Numbered from the stretch's first letter, positions 1 through 7,996 are shown. The stretch: DNA of 64,000 nucleotides from BRH-c54 sp965284565 (GCA_965284565.1 OZ260100.1:2852001-2916000); one strand, 5' to 3'. Notes: a model not told the origin generated them from the letters alone. A program made the numbers and translations.

Positions 1-59
1 AAGTGTAAGTAAAAGTACAGATTTAACCTGTTAAAAATGAAAGAATTATTAAAAAAACT

Positions 60-428
60 TTATTCCTTAATCAATTGATCTAAATCCCTACGAACCTTCT
101 TAGTGGGACGACCTTTAATTCCCAGTATTTTGTTTTGATGTTGTTGTTGCTGAACTTTCTCTAATAGCCTCAAATCTGCTTCGGCAGTTGTTTCTAACAA
201 ATATTGACTAAGCAATTTTGCTCCAATACGCGATTTAGGAATATCCAATACCTTAAAGGTTTTCCAAATAGGAATTACTTTAACGCTAATAATATCACCA
301 ACAGCAATAGTTTTGCTTGGTTTTACAAACTCATTATTAAGTTTAACTTTTTCAGCATCGCAAGCTTTTGTGGCTAATGTTCTGGTTTTAAACAAACGTA
401 CCACCCAAGTATATTTATCTATTCTCAT
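60..428 (-). CDS. S4-domain RNA-binding protein (Hsp15/HslR-like)
   Basis: A small basic protein of about 122 residues. It opens with an S4 RNA-binding fold: MRIDKYTWVVRLFKTR is the usual start of the Hsp15/HslR family, which binds rRNA of stalled 50S subunits. The C-terminal third is Lys/Arg/Gln rich. A TTG start at 440 is possible, but the ATG at 428 gives the family's normal N terminus and forms an ATGA overlap with the stop of the upstream pseudouridine synthase, so the two are probably translationally coupled. The family is clear; a ribosome-rescue role is inferred from homologues. Confidence 0.85.
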   Translation of the reverse strand: MRIDKYTWVVRLFKTRTLATKACDAEKVKLNNEFVKPSKTIAVGDIISVKVIPIWKTFKVLDIPKSRIGAKLLSQYLLETTAEADLRLLEKVQQQQHQNKILGIKGRPTKKVRRDLDQLIKE

Positions 429-1147
429 GGAAGTTGCCAATTAAATTTGTTAAACATATTGAGCCAATCTGTAGGGAAATCAGCGGTAAAATTCATTTTT
501 TGGTGGGAGAGGGGGTGTATAAATTCAATACTGTGAGCATGTAAAAACAAATAATTACAGTTAAATTGCGTTTCATACATGCGGTTATGAAATCGATCTC
601 CGTATTTATAGTCACCAACTATGGGATGATTGATTTTATTCAAATGCTTACGCAATTGATGCATGCGCCCGGTTTCTGGTAACAATAGTATTAAACTGTA
701 ACGCGATTTTTCATAAGGATGAACAGGAATGTCTAGCTCAATGTTGTTAATGGTATTATAGTTCGTTAAGGCATCTTTATAAACACCAGTATCATCATTT
801 TTTACAGGAGAATCAATTTTACCAGTTGCAGGAGAAAAACCTCTGACAATAGCGTAGTAAGTTTTTTGTATAGTGTTGTTGGTAAATAAAGCCTGAAATG
901 GAGCTACAAAAGATTTGTCTTTTACTAAGAGCAAAATTCCCGAAGTTTTTCTATCCAAACGATGAACAGGAAAAAGTGGAAAGCCTAATTGTTGCTGTAA
1001 CATTTCCAACAAAGTTATTTCAGTAATGTTTCTGGCATAGTGCGATTGATGGATTAAATAGTTATTAGGTTTATTTACAACAACCATATAATCGTCTTCA
1101 AAAACAATTTTTATGGAATCAACTAAGGGCTGTACGGACGTATTCAT
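425..1147 (-). CDS. RluA-family pseudouridine synthase (TruC-like)
   Basis: A 240-residue RNA pseudouridine synthase. The catalytic motif HRLDRKTSG near residue 85 holds the conserved Asp, and GRMHQLRKHL with the following HPIVGDYKYG are typical of the RluA/TruC group. The length and the lack of an N-terminal S4 domain fit TruC, which modifies U65 of tRNA, better than RluC or RluD; the exact target is inferred. It is the first gene of a two-gene unit with the S4 protein. Its 5' end and leader are partly duplicated about 330 bases upstream. Confidence 0.87.
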   Translation of the reverse strand: MNTSVQPLVDSIKIVFEDDYMVVVNKPNNYLIHQSHYARNITEITLLEMLQQQLGFPLFPVHRLDRKTSGILLLVKDKSFVAPFQALFTNNTIQKTYYAIVRGFSPATGKIDSPVKNDDTGVYKDALTNYNTINNIELDIPVHPYEKSRYSLILLLPETGRMHQLRKHLNKINHPIVGDYKYGDRFHNRMYETQFNCNYLFLHAHSIEFIHPLSHQKMNFTADFPTDWLNMFNKFNWQLP

Positions 1148-1206
1148 TTCTTTTGCAAGATACTAACGTTATAGGATATAAGACTAAATGATGTGTCGTT
1201 TGGGTA

Positions 1207-1335
1207 TTAAAGTTCTTTTTTTACATTGTTAACGGCTTTTTTTGATTCTTTTCCAACGTATTTTACCGGTTTACAAGCTAACATTACAAACATTAGAGTG
1301 ATTAGCGTAAATTTGAATATTAATCTTAATTTCAT
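1207..1335 (-). CDS. small predicted lipoprotein, 42 residues
   Basis: An ATG at 1335 opens a 42-codon frame ending in TAA at 1207. It encodes a basic start, a hydrophobic stretch and a lipobox (VMLAC, Cys21), followed by a short Lys-rich tail (CKPVKYVGKESKK). The signal and lipobox make a small surface lipoprotein likely. Size and layout recall entericidin-type lipoproteins, but no specific family is claimed. It lies between the pseudouridine synthase gene and a duplicated remnant of that gene's 5' end. Confidence 0.6.
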   Translation of the reverse strand: MKLRLIFKFTLITLMFVMLACKPVKYVGKESKKAVNNVKKEL

Positions 1336-1717
1336 GGAATATGATATTAGGTGAGTACTGTATTTCCAAAATTACACATTTAAATTCATGCATTTCAGAA
1401 AGGATGGGTGTTAACTAAATTACTCATAAACAATATTTATGGAATCAACTAAGGGTTGTACAGACACGTATTCATTTTTTTGCAAGATACAATTAATAAA
1501 AAAATACACATAACTTGATGAAATTTATATTACCTAATGTTAACTTCGCTATTAAAATTAAATAATTTACTCCGTACAATGTAACTTTTTTCATTTTCGT
1601 TACACTTATTATACAGAACACACCTTTTAACGTGTTAGTGGCAAGCATAAAATGACAGCGCAATAAAATTATATTCCAATATGTAACCTTTTACAACTCT
1701 GACATTATAGTTTTTAT
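1336..1717. other. intergenic stretch with duplicated truC-like 5' end
   Basis: No convincing gene. Positions 1428-1490 nearly repeat 1102-1163, the start and leader of the pseudouridine synthase gene. Around 1617-1650 there is a cassette-end-like sequence (AACGTGTTAGTGGCAAGC) resembling the right end of the attC-like site at 4069-4202, which may mark a boundary before the OmpA-like gene. The rest is A+T rich without visible structure. Confidence 0.45.
1428..1490 (-). repeat. partial duplicate of the pseudouridine synthase 5' end
   Basis: Compared with 1102-1163 this segment has only a few substitutions and short indels; shared stretches include TTATGGAATCAACTAAGGG and TTTTGCAAGATAC. It corresponds to the leader and about the first dozen codons of the synthase gene in the same orientation. 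It cannot encode a product and is a dead remnant. Confidence 0.75.
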
Positions 1718-2785
1718 ATGAAGACATCTATACCATTTCTATTCACATATTTTTTTTGTGCTTCGTTTAATATTAATGCACAAAATCTTGTTCCTAATCC
1801 GAGTTTTGAAATAGCGAATAGAATGCCCGCAAGAAAAATGAATAGCATAAACCGAGCAAAAGACTGGATAGCTCCAAAGGCTTATTCAGATTACTACTAT
1901 AAAGGTACGGGTAAAGGGAGGAGTTGCGGTACACCAAAAAACATTTTCGGTCGTCAAAAACCACATACAGGAGATGCGTATGCAGGAATCTGTATCCGTA
2001 AAAAATATGTTGAATACATAGAAACAAAACTAATCGTGCCTTTGACAAAAGACAAGGAATACCTCATTGAGTTTTATATCAGCAAGGCGGAAAGAACGCT
2101 TGGCTCGGTAAAGGAATTTGGTGTACTATTTACTAATAAAACTATATGGGATATTACCACCAGAGGCATTGAAGAAAAACCGCAAGTTAATTTTATTAAC
2201 CCGAAAGGATACAAAGACAAAAAGAATTGGACAAAGCTCTCGGCAGTTTATAAAGCAGAAGGAGGTGAAACAGTAATTATTATTGGTCATTTTAATTATG
2301 AACCTTCTGATGTTAAGTGTATAGTATTTGACCACTATTATATCGATGATGTATCTTTAACTCCAATAAAAGAGAAAATTGATTCTGTTGTTACTATTGA
2401 AGATACGGACTCAATATCGAAAATATATTCACCAAAAATAGGAGAAACAGTTACATTGAAAAATATATTCTTCACGACAAATAAAAGTCAATTACTTACT
2501 GAATCTTTCATAGAGTTAGACAAATTAGTTCAATTTTTAAATGAAACTATTAATACTACTATTTTAATTAGCGGACACACTGATAATACAGGAAATGAAG
2601 ACCAAAACAAAACACTATCCGAAGCAAGAGCTCAATCCGTAGCAGACTATTTGGTCTTAAAAGGAATTAACAAATCACGAATAAGTTATATTGGATATGG
2701 CAGTTCAAACCCAATCGCAACAAATGATACAAATGAGGGAAAACAACAAAACCGAAGAGTTGAATTTATTATAAACAAAAATTAA
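1718..2785 (+). CDS. OmpA-family outer-membrane/periplasmic protein
   Basis: A 355-residue secreted protein. Residues 1-21 form a signal peptide ending near NAQ. The middle (about 22-215) starts NLVPNPSFE and looks like a beta-sandwich carbohydrate-binding-like module common in Bacteroidota surface proteins. Residues about 245-355 are an OmpA C-terminal peptidoglycan-binding domain, with GHTDNTG, ARAQSVADYL and NRRVEF motifs. It probably links the outer envelope to peptidoglycan. The next gene starts 30 bases downstream on the same strand, so the two may be co-transcribed. Confidence 0.85.
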   Translation: MKTSIPFLFTYFFCASFNINAQNLVPNPSFEIANRMPARKMNSINRAKDWIAPKAYSDYYYKGTGKGRSCGTPKNIFGRQKPHTGDAYAGICIRKKYVEYIETKLIVPLTKDKEYLIEFYISKAERTLGSVKEFGVLFTNKTIWDITTRGIEEKPQVNFINPKGYKDKKNWTKLSAVYKAEGGETVIIIGHFNYEPSDVKCIVFDHYYIDDVSLTPIKEKIDSVVTIEDTDSISKIYSPKIGETVTLKNIFFTTNKSQLLTESFIELDKLVQFLNETINTTILISGHTDNTGNEDQNKTLSEARAQSVADYLVLKGINKSRISYIGYGSSNPIATNDTNEGKQQNRRVEFIINKN

Positions 2786-2814
2786 ACAATACGATCACAT
2801 CTGACAAAATCAAA

Positions 2815-4002
2815 ATGAAGATTAAAATATTTTTATTATTTCTCCTACTTAATCACCTTGAATCATACTCTTGCAGTATGTACAAAATAACAATGTATGG
2901 TAAAACATTTGTTGGCAATAATGAAGATTATTGGAATTCTAATACTCGTATTTGGTTTGAAAAAGGGAAAACAACTGAATATGGTTCTATGTATGTTGGA
3001 TATGATGATTTGTATCCTCAAGGAGGTATGAATGAAAAAGGACTTGTGTTTGATGGATTTGCTATTGACCCATACACACCGAGACATAAGTCTAATAAGC
3101 CAATTTTTGAAGCAAGCATGGGCAAAACAATTATGCAAACTTGTCAAAACGTTGACGAAGTAAGTAATTTCCTAAATAAATATGATTTAAGTTCTTTATC
3201 TCAAAGTATGCTTTTATATGTTGACAAATCAGGAAATTACTTGATTGTTGAAGCAGATACCATAATCAAAGGAAACGATGACAAATATTTATTATCAAAC
3301 TTTTGTCCGTCAAGAACCTCTGATTTAGATGCAGTAAAAATTCCTTTTTATCAAAAGGGTAGAAAAATGATTGAAAACAAAGCAGATACGAACTTAATCT
3401 ATCTCCAGTCGCTAAGCGACACACTGCATAAACGATGGCCAGGTAATGTTGCTGGCACCTTGTATACAACAATTTATGATTTGAATGAAGGAACAGTTAA
3501 CCTGTATTTCTATCATGACTATAGTTATTCTGTTAAATTTAATCTAAAAGATGAATTAAATAAAAGAGACACCATTTTAGTCATCCCATCTATGTTTCCT
3601 AACAACATCGATGGCCAGAGTCAATTTAATAGATTTAACAATGCGAAAAAGTTTATTAATACAATGACAACTGACATTGCTAAAGATACTACTGCGTTGA
3701 CTGACCACATCAAATCTCAAGAGATAAGTGGTTTGCTAGGTTTCTTTGAAAGAGAAATTAATTTCATCGGCTATAGTTTTCTTGAGCAAAAAGAAACTGG
3801 TTCTGCTATTAATCTGTTTAAGTTAAATATAAAATACCACCCTTACTCATGGAACTCATACGATAGTTTAGGAGATGCGTATATGAAAGATAAGCAATAT
3901 GAATCCGCTTTAGTTTTTTATGAGAAATCTCTAGAATTTAAATCTGATAATGAAAACGCATTGAAACAAATTAAGAAAATTAGGAAGTGTTTGAGGCATT
4001 GA
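2815..4002 (+). CDS. Ntn-hydrolase (C45/choloylglycine-like) with C-terminal TPRs
   Basis: A 395-residue protein. A short signal-like segment (1-19) is followed by Cys20 in SCSMY. In Ntn amidohydrolases such a Cys is exposed by cleavage and acts as nucleophile; the nearby GKTFVGNNEDYW matches the family's substrate-pocket motif (GxxxxGRNxDW type). Later motifs (GGMNEKGLVFDGF, GNYLIVEAD) also fit the acyltransferase/linear amide C-N hydrolase group. About residues 325-390 hold one or two TPR units (SWNSYDSLGDAYMKD). The substrate is unknown. The fusion to TPRs in a secreted protein is worth noting. An attC-like repeat follows the stop. Confidence 0.75.
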   Translation: MKIKIFLLFLLLNHLESYSCSMYKITMYGKTFVGNNEDYWNSNTRIWFEKGKTTEYGSMYVGYDDLYPQGGMNEKGLVFDGFAIDPYTPRHKSNKPIFEASMGKTIMQTCQNVDEVSNFLNKYDLSSLSQSMLLYVDKSGNYLIVEADTIIKGNDDKYLLSNFCPSRTSDLDAVKIPFYQKGRKMIENKADTNLIYLQSLSDTLHKRWPGNVAGTLYTTIYDLNEGTVNLYFYHDYSYSVKFNLKDELNKRDTILVIPSMFPNNIDGQSQFNRFNNAKKFINTMTTDIAKDTTALTDHIKSQEISGLLGFFEREINFIGYSFLEQKETGSAINLFKLNIKYHPYSWNSYDSLGDAYMKDKQYESALVFYEKSLEFKSDNENALKQIKKIRKCLRH

Positions 4003-4068
4003 CAATTATTATAGTAACAAAAACAGGGTGTTGAAAGAAAATAAATATACGGACATCAAAATGCCAAC

Positions 4069-4202
4069 CACTAACAGCAGCTACCCAAAAGTGGCGGTTC
4101 AGTGGTTAAATCAAGCTTTGTGCTTCTATCAAAGTTTTTGCTTGGCTGACAGTGAAGTGCTTCGAAATCGCCACCTTCGGGGGTAGCTGCAAAACGTTAT
4201 TG
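4069..4202 (+). repeat. attC-like imperfect inverted repeat (cassette recombination site?)
   Basis: Left arm 4077-4096 (GCAGCTACCC...GTGGCG) pairs with right arm 4169-4190 (CGCCACC...GGGTAGCTGC). The right arm is two bases longer, leaving unpaired bases as in integron attC sites. The AAC of CACTAAC (4069-4075) and the GTT of GTTATTG (4196-4202) lie just outside the arms, in the positions of the R'' and R' core triplets, though the full RYYYAAC/GTTRRRY consensus is not met. It follows the Ntn-hydrolase gene and ends at the sigma-factor start. No integrase is in the window. Confidence 0.5.
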
Positions 4203-4733
4203 ATGATCAAAAACGAAGAACAACAAGAAAAATTTCTAACACTCTACAAACCAATTCATGATAGGTTTGAACGCTTCTGCAGGGCAAGGGTTTTTGGAAA
4301 TATGGAATATCAGGATTTAATGAATGATACTTTACTTGTTGCCTTTAAAAAGTTTAATACACTTAAAAATGAAAAAGCTTTTTTATCATTTTTAATAGGT
4401 ATAAGTGTTCGTTTATTAGCTAATCATCACAAAAAAATAAAAGAAAATTTAATAGTTGAATCTAATTATGACCATCATCAAGATGTAAATGCCAATACTG
4501 AAAGAGATACTGAAATATATTTTCTATACAAAGCATTGGCATTGCTTCCTGACGAACAAAGAGAATGTTTGGTGCTTTTTGAGATTACAGGTTTCTCAAT
4601 AAAGGAAATCATGGACATTCAAAACTCCTCCGAATCGGCAGTAAAACAACGGTTAAAAAGAGGACGAGCTAAGTTATTAGAGATATTGACTTTTGAATCA
4701 AAATACCAAACTAAAGAGGATAGTCATGAGTAA
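4203..4733 (+). CDS. ECF-type RNA polymerase sigma-70 factor
   Basis: A 176-residue sigma factor with region 2 near the N terminus (GNMEYQDLMNDTLLVAFKKF) and region 4 at the C terminus (LLPDEQRECLVLFEITG, then a helix-turn-helix with SSESAVKQRLKRGRAKL). An in-frame start at 4152 would lie inside the attC-like repeat, so the ATG at 4203 is chosen; it gives the usual short N terminus. The stop overlaps the start of the next gene by 8 bases. That neighbour looks like its membrane anti-sigma partner, so this is probably an envelope-responsive sigma factor; the signal and regulon are unknown. Confidence 0.87.
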   Translation: MIKNEEQQEKFLTLYKPIHDRFERFCRARVFGNMEYQDLMNDTLLVAFKKFNTLKNEKAFLSFLIGISVRLLANHHKKIKENLIVESNYDHHQDVNANTERDTEIYFLYKALALLPDEQRECLVLFEITGFSIKEIMDIQNSSESAVKQRLKRGRAKLLEILTFESKYQTKEDSHE

Positions 4734-6786
4734 TGATACTAATAAAATGTTGAATGATTTATTCAACAAAGCCAAAAATGAACCTTCAAAAGTATCTTTT
4801 GAAGCAACTAAGGAGCGATTTATAACCTCTGTTAGCAAGAAAAACAATGCTACAAAAGGAAACAATTTTGCTCGATTTTTCAACCTTAAATTAATTATTA
4901 TGATAGCATCAATAATAACAACTATTACATTAGTATTAGTTTTAAAACCAACAACTACAACAAAAACAACAGATAAGGAAAATGCCACAAATACATCAAC
5001 TGTAGAAACAACAATAAAGAATGAAAAACAGGTTTCACAAGAACAACAACAAGTGATAACAGAATATTTACAAAAAGTAGATATGTTAACACCTAAGAAC
5101 ATTGCCTTAAATCAAGAAAAAGTCCTCCTTATTCCGACAGATAGTTTAAAAAAATACAAAAAAGCATTAGTAGCATCGGCTCGTATTTCCGAAATATTAG
5201 ATACCGCTTATAGGTTTCCGAATTTAACACCTGATGAAATTGCTGCTAACAATAAACAAAAAGCAAAAATGGTAAAACAACTTATTAAATTAGATAAAAA
5301 ACAATATGCTTTTATTCCTTCAGGTACGTTTAAATTAGAAGATAAAAATTGGTCAGTACATGCATTTTACATGCAAACTACCGAAGTTACCAATTTAGAA
5401 TACCGAACTTTTTTATTCGATTTATTAATTACCGACAGAAAGGAAGCATTTTTAAAAGCGAAACCTAATCAAGCCATGTGGGTAATAGAATATCCATATG
5501 CTTTTAATAAACCAATGCAAGATAATTATTTTTCACACTCAGCATACAATGATTACCCTGTTGTTGCTATAAGTAGGGAAGGGGCGGAAATGTATTGTAA
5601 GTGGTTAACTAAAGAGGTAAACAAACAAAATACTGAACCTATTAATGATGTACGTTTACCAAGTAATTACGAATGGATGTACGCAGCTTCTAGCGGAGGA
5701 AAACATTTTCCTTATCCGTGGGGAGGACCTTATGTTAGAAACTCAAAAGGAAATTTCTTGGCTAATTATTATCCGATGAAAGATAATTATATAGCTGATG
5801 GTGCATTTCATACAGCTAAGGTACAATCATACAATCCTAATGATTTTGGTTTGTATTGCATGAGTGGCAATGTAGCTGAGATGGTGTATTACGAAGATGA
5901 AAATAATTTACCGGGAACAAGAGGAGGAAGTTGGTCGAGTATAGGACAAGAGCTTCAAATAACTGAAGGAAATGACCGATTTAAAGGCAGTATAAAACCG
6001 TCTGTAAATGTTGGTTTCAGACCGGTTATAACTTATTTAGGAAAAGCAAATGAACAAATAAATCCTCCTGGGACAGTTAAAATAAAAGACAATATTTACA
6101 TAGATGAAACTGAAATAACCAACTTTAATTGGCGAGAATATGTGATGTGGTTGGAGAAAAAACACGGAAAAAACGCTGTTGAATACAAAAATGCTTTGCC
6201 CGACACCTTAGTTTGGAAAGAAAAAGAATCGTTTAATGAACCTTATGTTCAATATTACTATAGTCATCCAGCATATAATGATTATCCTGTAGTTGGAATA
6301 AGCTACGAACAAGCCGTGCAATATTGCAAATGGAGAACCGAACGCGTAAAAGAATTGTTTGAAACCAAGATGTTGACCGATAAAAAGAATGTTTATCCAA
6401 TTAACTTCGAATACCGATTGCCAACAAAAGAAGAATGGGAAGCAGCAGCTAAAATTGGTTATTCCGAAAAAACACAACAACAATTGAATACTAAATATAA
6501 AGGAAAGCTATTAGCTAATTTGAAAAGGAATAAAGAAGATAATGTGGTGGTAGCCGGAAATGTTCCAGACAATGCAGATATAACAGCTCAGGTTAAATCA
6601 TATTGGCCAAATGCTGTAGGATGTTATAATTTAATTGGAAATGTATCCGAAATGATTAACCAACAAGGATTAGCTAAAGGTGGTTCATGGATTAATGATC
6701 CAAATGAAATTTCTATTGAAAAAGAGATGAATTATACCAAACCAACAGCATGGTTAGGTTTTAGATGTGTTGCCGAAATTAAATAG
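4726..6786 (+). CDS. membrane protein with anti-sigma-like N terminus and tandem FGE/SUMF1-like domains
   Basis: About 686 residues. The first 50 are cytoplasmic and charged, followed by one membrane helix (LKLIIMIASIITTITLVLVL) and a Thr/Lys-rich linker. Two C-terminal formylglycine-generating-enzyme/GldK-like domains follow, at roughly 195-430 and 450-686. Each has the YNDYPVV...YCKW, RLP...EW, GN(V)AEM/GNVSEM and GGSW...GFR motifs. The ATG at 4726 overlaps the sigma gene and has AAGAGGA upstream; a TTG at 4693 is less likely. Position and topology suggest an anti-sigma factor whose periplasmic sensor is a pair of FGE-fold domains, or a GldJ/K-like envelope protein. No FGE catalytic Cys pair was recognised. 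Confidence 0.75.
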   Translation: MSNDTNKMLNDLFNKAKNEPSKVSFEATKERFITSVSKKNNATKGNNFARFFNLKLIIMIASIITTITLVLVLKPTTTTKTTDKENATNTSTVETTIKNEKQVSQEQQQVITEYLQKVDMLTPKNIALNQEKVLLIPTDSLKKYKKALVASARISEILDTAYRFPNLTPDEIAANNKQKAKMVKQLIKLDKKQYAFIPSGTFKLEDKNWSVHAFYMQTTEVTNLEYRTFLFDLLITDRKEAFLKAKPNQAMWVIEYPYAFNKPMQDNYFSHSAYNDYPVVAISREGAEMYCKWLTKEVNKQNTEPINDVRLPSNYEWMYAASSGGKHFPYPWGGPYVRNSKGNFLANYYPMKDNYIADGAFHTAKVQSYNPNDFGLYCMSGNVAEMVYYEDENNLPGTRGGSWSSIGQELQITEGNDRFKGSIKPSVNVGFRPVITYLGKANEQINPPGTVKIKDNIYIDETEITNFNWREYVMWLEKKHGKNAVEYKNALPDTLVWKEKESFNEPYVQYYYSHPAYNDYPVVGISYEQAVQYCKWRTERVKELFETKMLTDKKNVYPINFEYRLPTKEEWEAAAKIGYSEKTQQQLNTKYKGKLLANLKRNKEDNVVVAGNVPDNADITAQVKSYWPNAVGCYNLIGNVSEMINQQGLAKGGSWINDPNEISIEKEMNYTKPTAWLGFRCVAEIK

Positions 6787-6810
6787 TAAGAGTTAATTCT
6801 TTTTTATATT

Positions 6811-6847
6811 AAGCTCCTAGATTCTTTATTGAAGATAGGGGCTTTTT
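6811..6847 (+). terminator. rho-independent terminator after the sigma/FGE operon
   Basis: AAGCTCCTA (6811-6819) pairs with TAGGGGCTT (6836-6844) with one G-T pair, followed by a T run. It ends the 4203-6786 operon. Confidence 0.65.
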
Positions 6848-6876
6848 AGTTTATTATATGGCGGGTTTAGAAAGCT

Positions 6877-7153
6877 CTATTTAACATAATATAAATTATA
6901 AGACAAAACGATAGTATTTATTTATTGGTGTATTTAATTCGTTTTGTCAATTATAATGTATATTATGTCTGCGTTCGTTCCTCACTTGCCTGGCTTATGG
7001 CAGCCAGGTAAATAGAACACACATTCCCTCGCTTCTTAAATTCTCGTATTCAAGATAATTCTCCGTAAATTTAAAATTACGCAATTCTAAAGAAGTTTAG
7101 TTTTTTATAAGGTTTATCGTTTTGTCCTTATAATTAGACATTATATTAAATAG
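6877..7153. repeat. 277-bp element with ~36-bp terminal inverted repeats (MITE-like)
   Basis: The left end 6877-6912 (CTATTTAACATAATATA... to GACAAAACGAT) matches the reverse complement of 7116-7153 with a few differences. Within it, GACAAAACGA (6902-6911) and TCGTTTTGTC (6939-6948) form an internal perfect inverted repeat. The 65-bp core 6902-6966 recurs at 18776-18840 with one mismatch. No reading frame inside resembles a transposase. Confidence 0.6.
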
Positions 7154-7751
7154 CCACACATGCCTTTCTTTTTTAAAAAATTTATTCTTTTGCCATCGCT
7201 CAAAAAAATTATGATGGTAGTTCACTTGCATACAAAAAATGCTATTTGCCTTAATAAGGCTTTTTTTCGCATTTTTCTATGCTGCGTTTACTGGATTGGT
7301 TTGATTTATTCTTTTTTCTTGATAAAAAAGAACCAAAAAATCAAGAAAGAAATATGCTATCTACGCTCTCTGTATAAATGCTAAAACAATACAAAAGTAA
7401 TTGTTTGCTAGGCAACAAAAGGACAAGCCCCTTTTGTTTGTTTTTGCGCATTTATCCATTCACGCCAAACGCTGGCTCGCATTTCTTTCGTGCCAACACG
7501 CCTTTCTATTTAACATAATTCTATGTTTTAATAGTTATTCGCTTGATGATTTTAGTTTTCTACACACAAGTTGCAGCAAAGTTATGGTTATTGGTTCGGG
7601 AAATTGCAAGGATAAAATGCAGTAAAGCTATTTAGCCAACACGCTTTGCTTCCGCACCGTAAACCGCTTTACTCCTTGCATTTGCCTCACTCAAAACCAT
7701 TATGAACGCCTAACTTGGCGTATTGCCAAGGGTTCATTTAAATTTTTAATT
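7154..7751. other. repeat- and hairpin-rich spacer without a convincing gene
   Basis: Structures seen: GCCTTAATAAGGC plus a T run (7248-7267, terminator-like); TTTCTTGAT/ATCAAGAAA (7315-7323 and 7340-7348); a long imperfect inverted pair between about 7575-7628 and 7668-7706 (shared TGCAAGG, AGTAAAGC); and a CTTGGC-GTATT-GCCAAG hairpin (7714-7730) next to GCCTAAC. Two long frames over 7160-7625 translate to low-complexity sequence full of Phe, Cys and Lys and look non-coding. The whole resembles degenerate cassette/repeat sequence. Confidence 0.5.
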
Positions 7752-7949
7752 ATGTTTTCTTGTTTATTTACACGTTATTCAAGCTTAATTTCGGGCTGGT
7801 TCTATGGTGGTTATTATTCCACTTGTTATTTTAAAATATGGTTTCATAAAGAAGAATGGGGCTATGGTGGCTTTATCAGGTTTTTATGGTTAGAGTTAGG
7901 TGTTACTTCTCATCCATTAGGTGGTTATCAAAAGTATTTTAAAAAGTAA
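7752..7949 (+). CDS. small hypothetical protein, 65 residues
   Basis: An ATG at 7752 opens a 65-codon frame rich in Tyr, Trp, Phe and Gly (WFYGGYYS, WGYGGFIRFLW), ending with a basic YQKYFKK. A strong hairpin terminator starts 12 bases after the stop, which supports transcription from this side, though that hairpin also works for the convergent lanthipeptide operon. No family was recognised and codon evidence is weak, so it may be spurious. Confidence 0.35.
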   Translation: MFSCLFTRYSSLISGWFYGGYYSTCYFKIWFHKEEWGYGGFIRFLWLELGVTSHPLGGYQKYFKK

Positions 7950-7956
7950 CTCTTCT

Positions 7957-7985
7957 AAAAACTCCCTAATTAGGGAGTTTTTTTT
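7957..7985. terminator. bidirectional rho-independent terminator
   Basis: ACTCCCTAATTAGGGAGT (7961-7978) is a perfect palindrome with T runs on both strands. It ends the minus-strand lanthipeptide operon and could also end the small plus-strand frame 7752-7949. Confidence 0.75.
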
Positions 7986-7996
7986 GTATTCAAAAT

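Noticed and set aside
4152..4202. Seventeen extra N-terminal codons for the ECF sigma factor
   Set aside because: The extension is the right arm of the attC-like repeat read as protein; the ATG at 4203 gives a normal sigma N terminus.
7160..7625. Two plus-strand open frames of 74 codons each
   Set aside because: They run through inverted repeats and low-complexity DNA, and the proteins are Phe/Cys/Lys mixtures without any motif or plausible ribosome-binding context.
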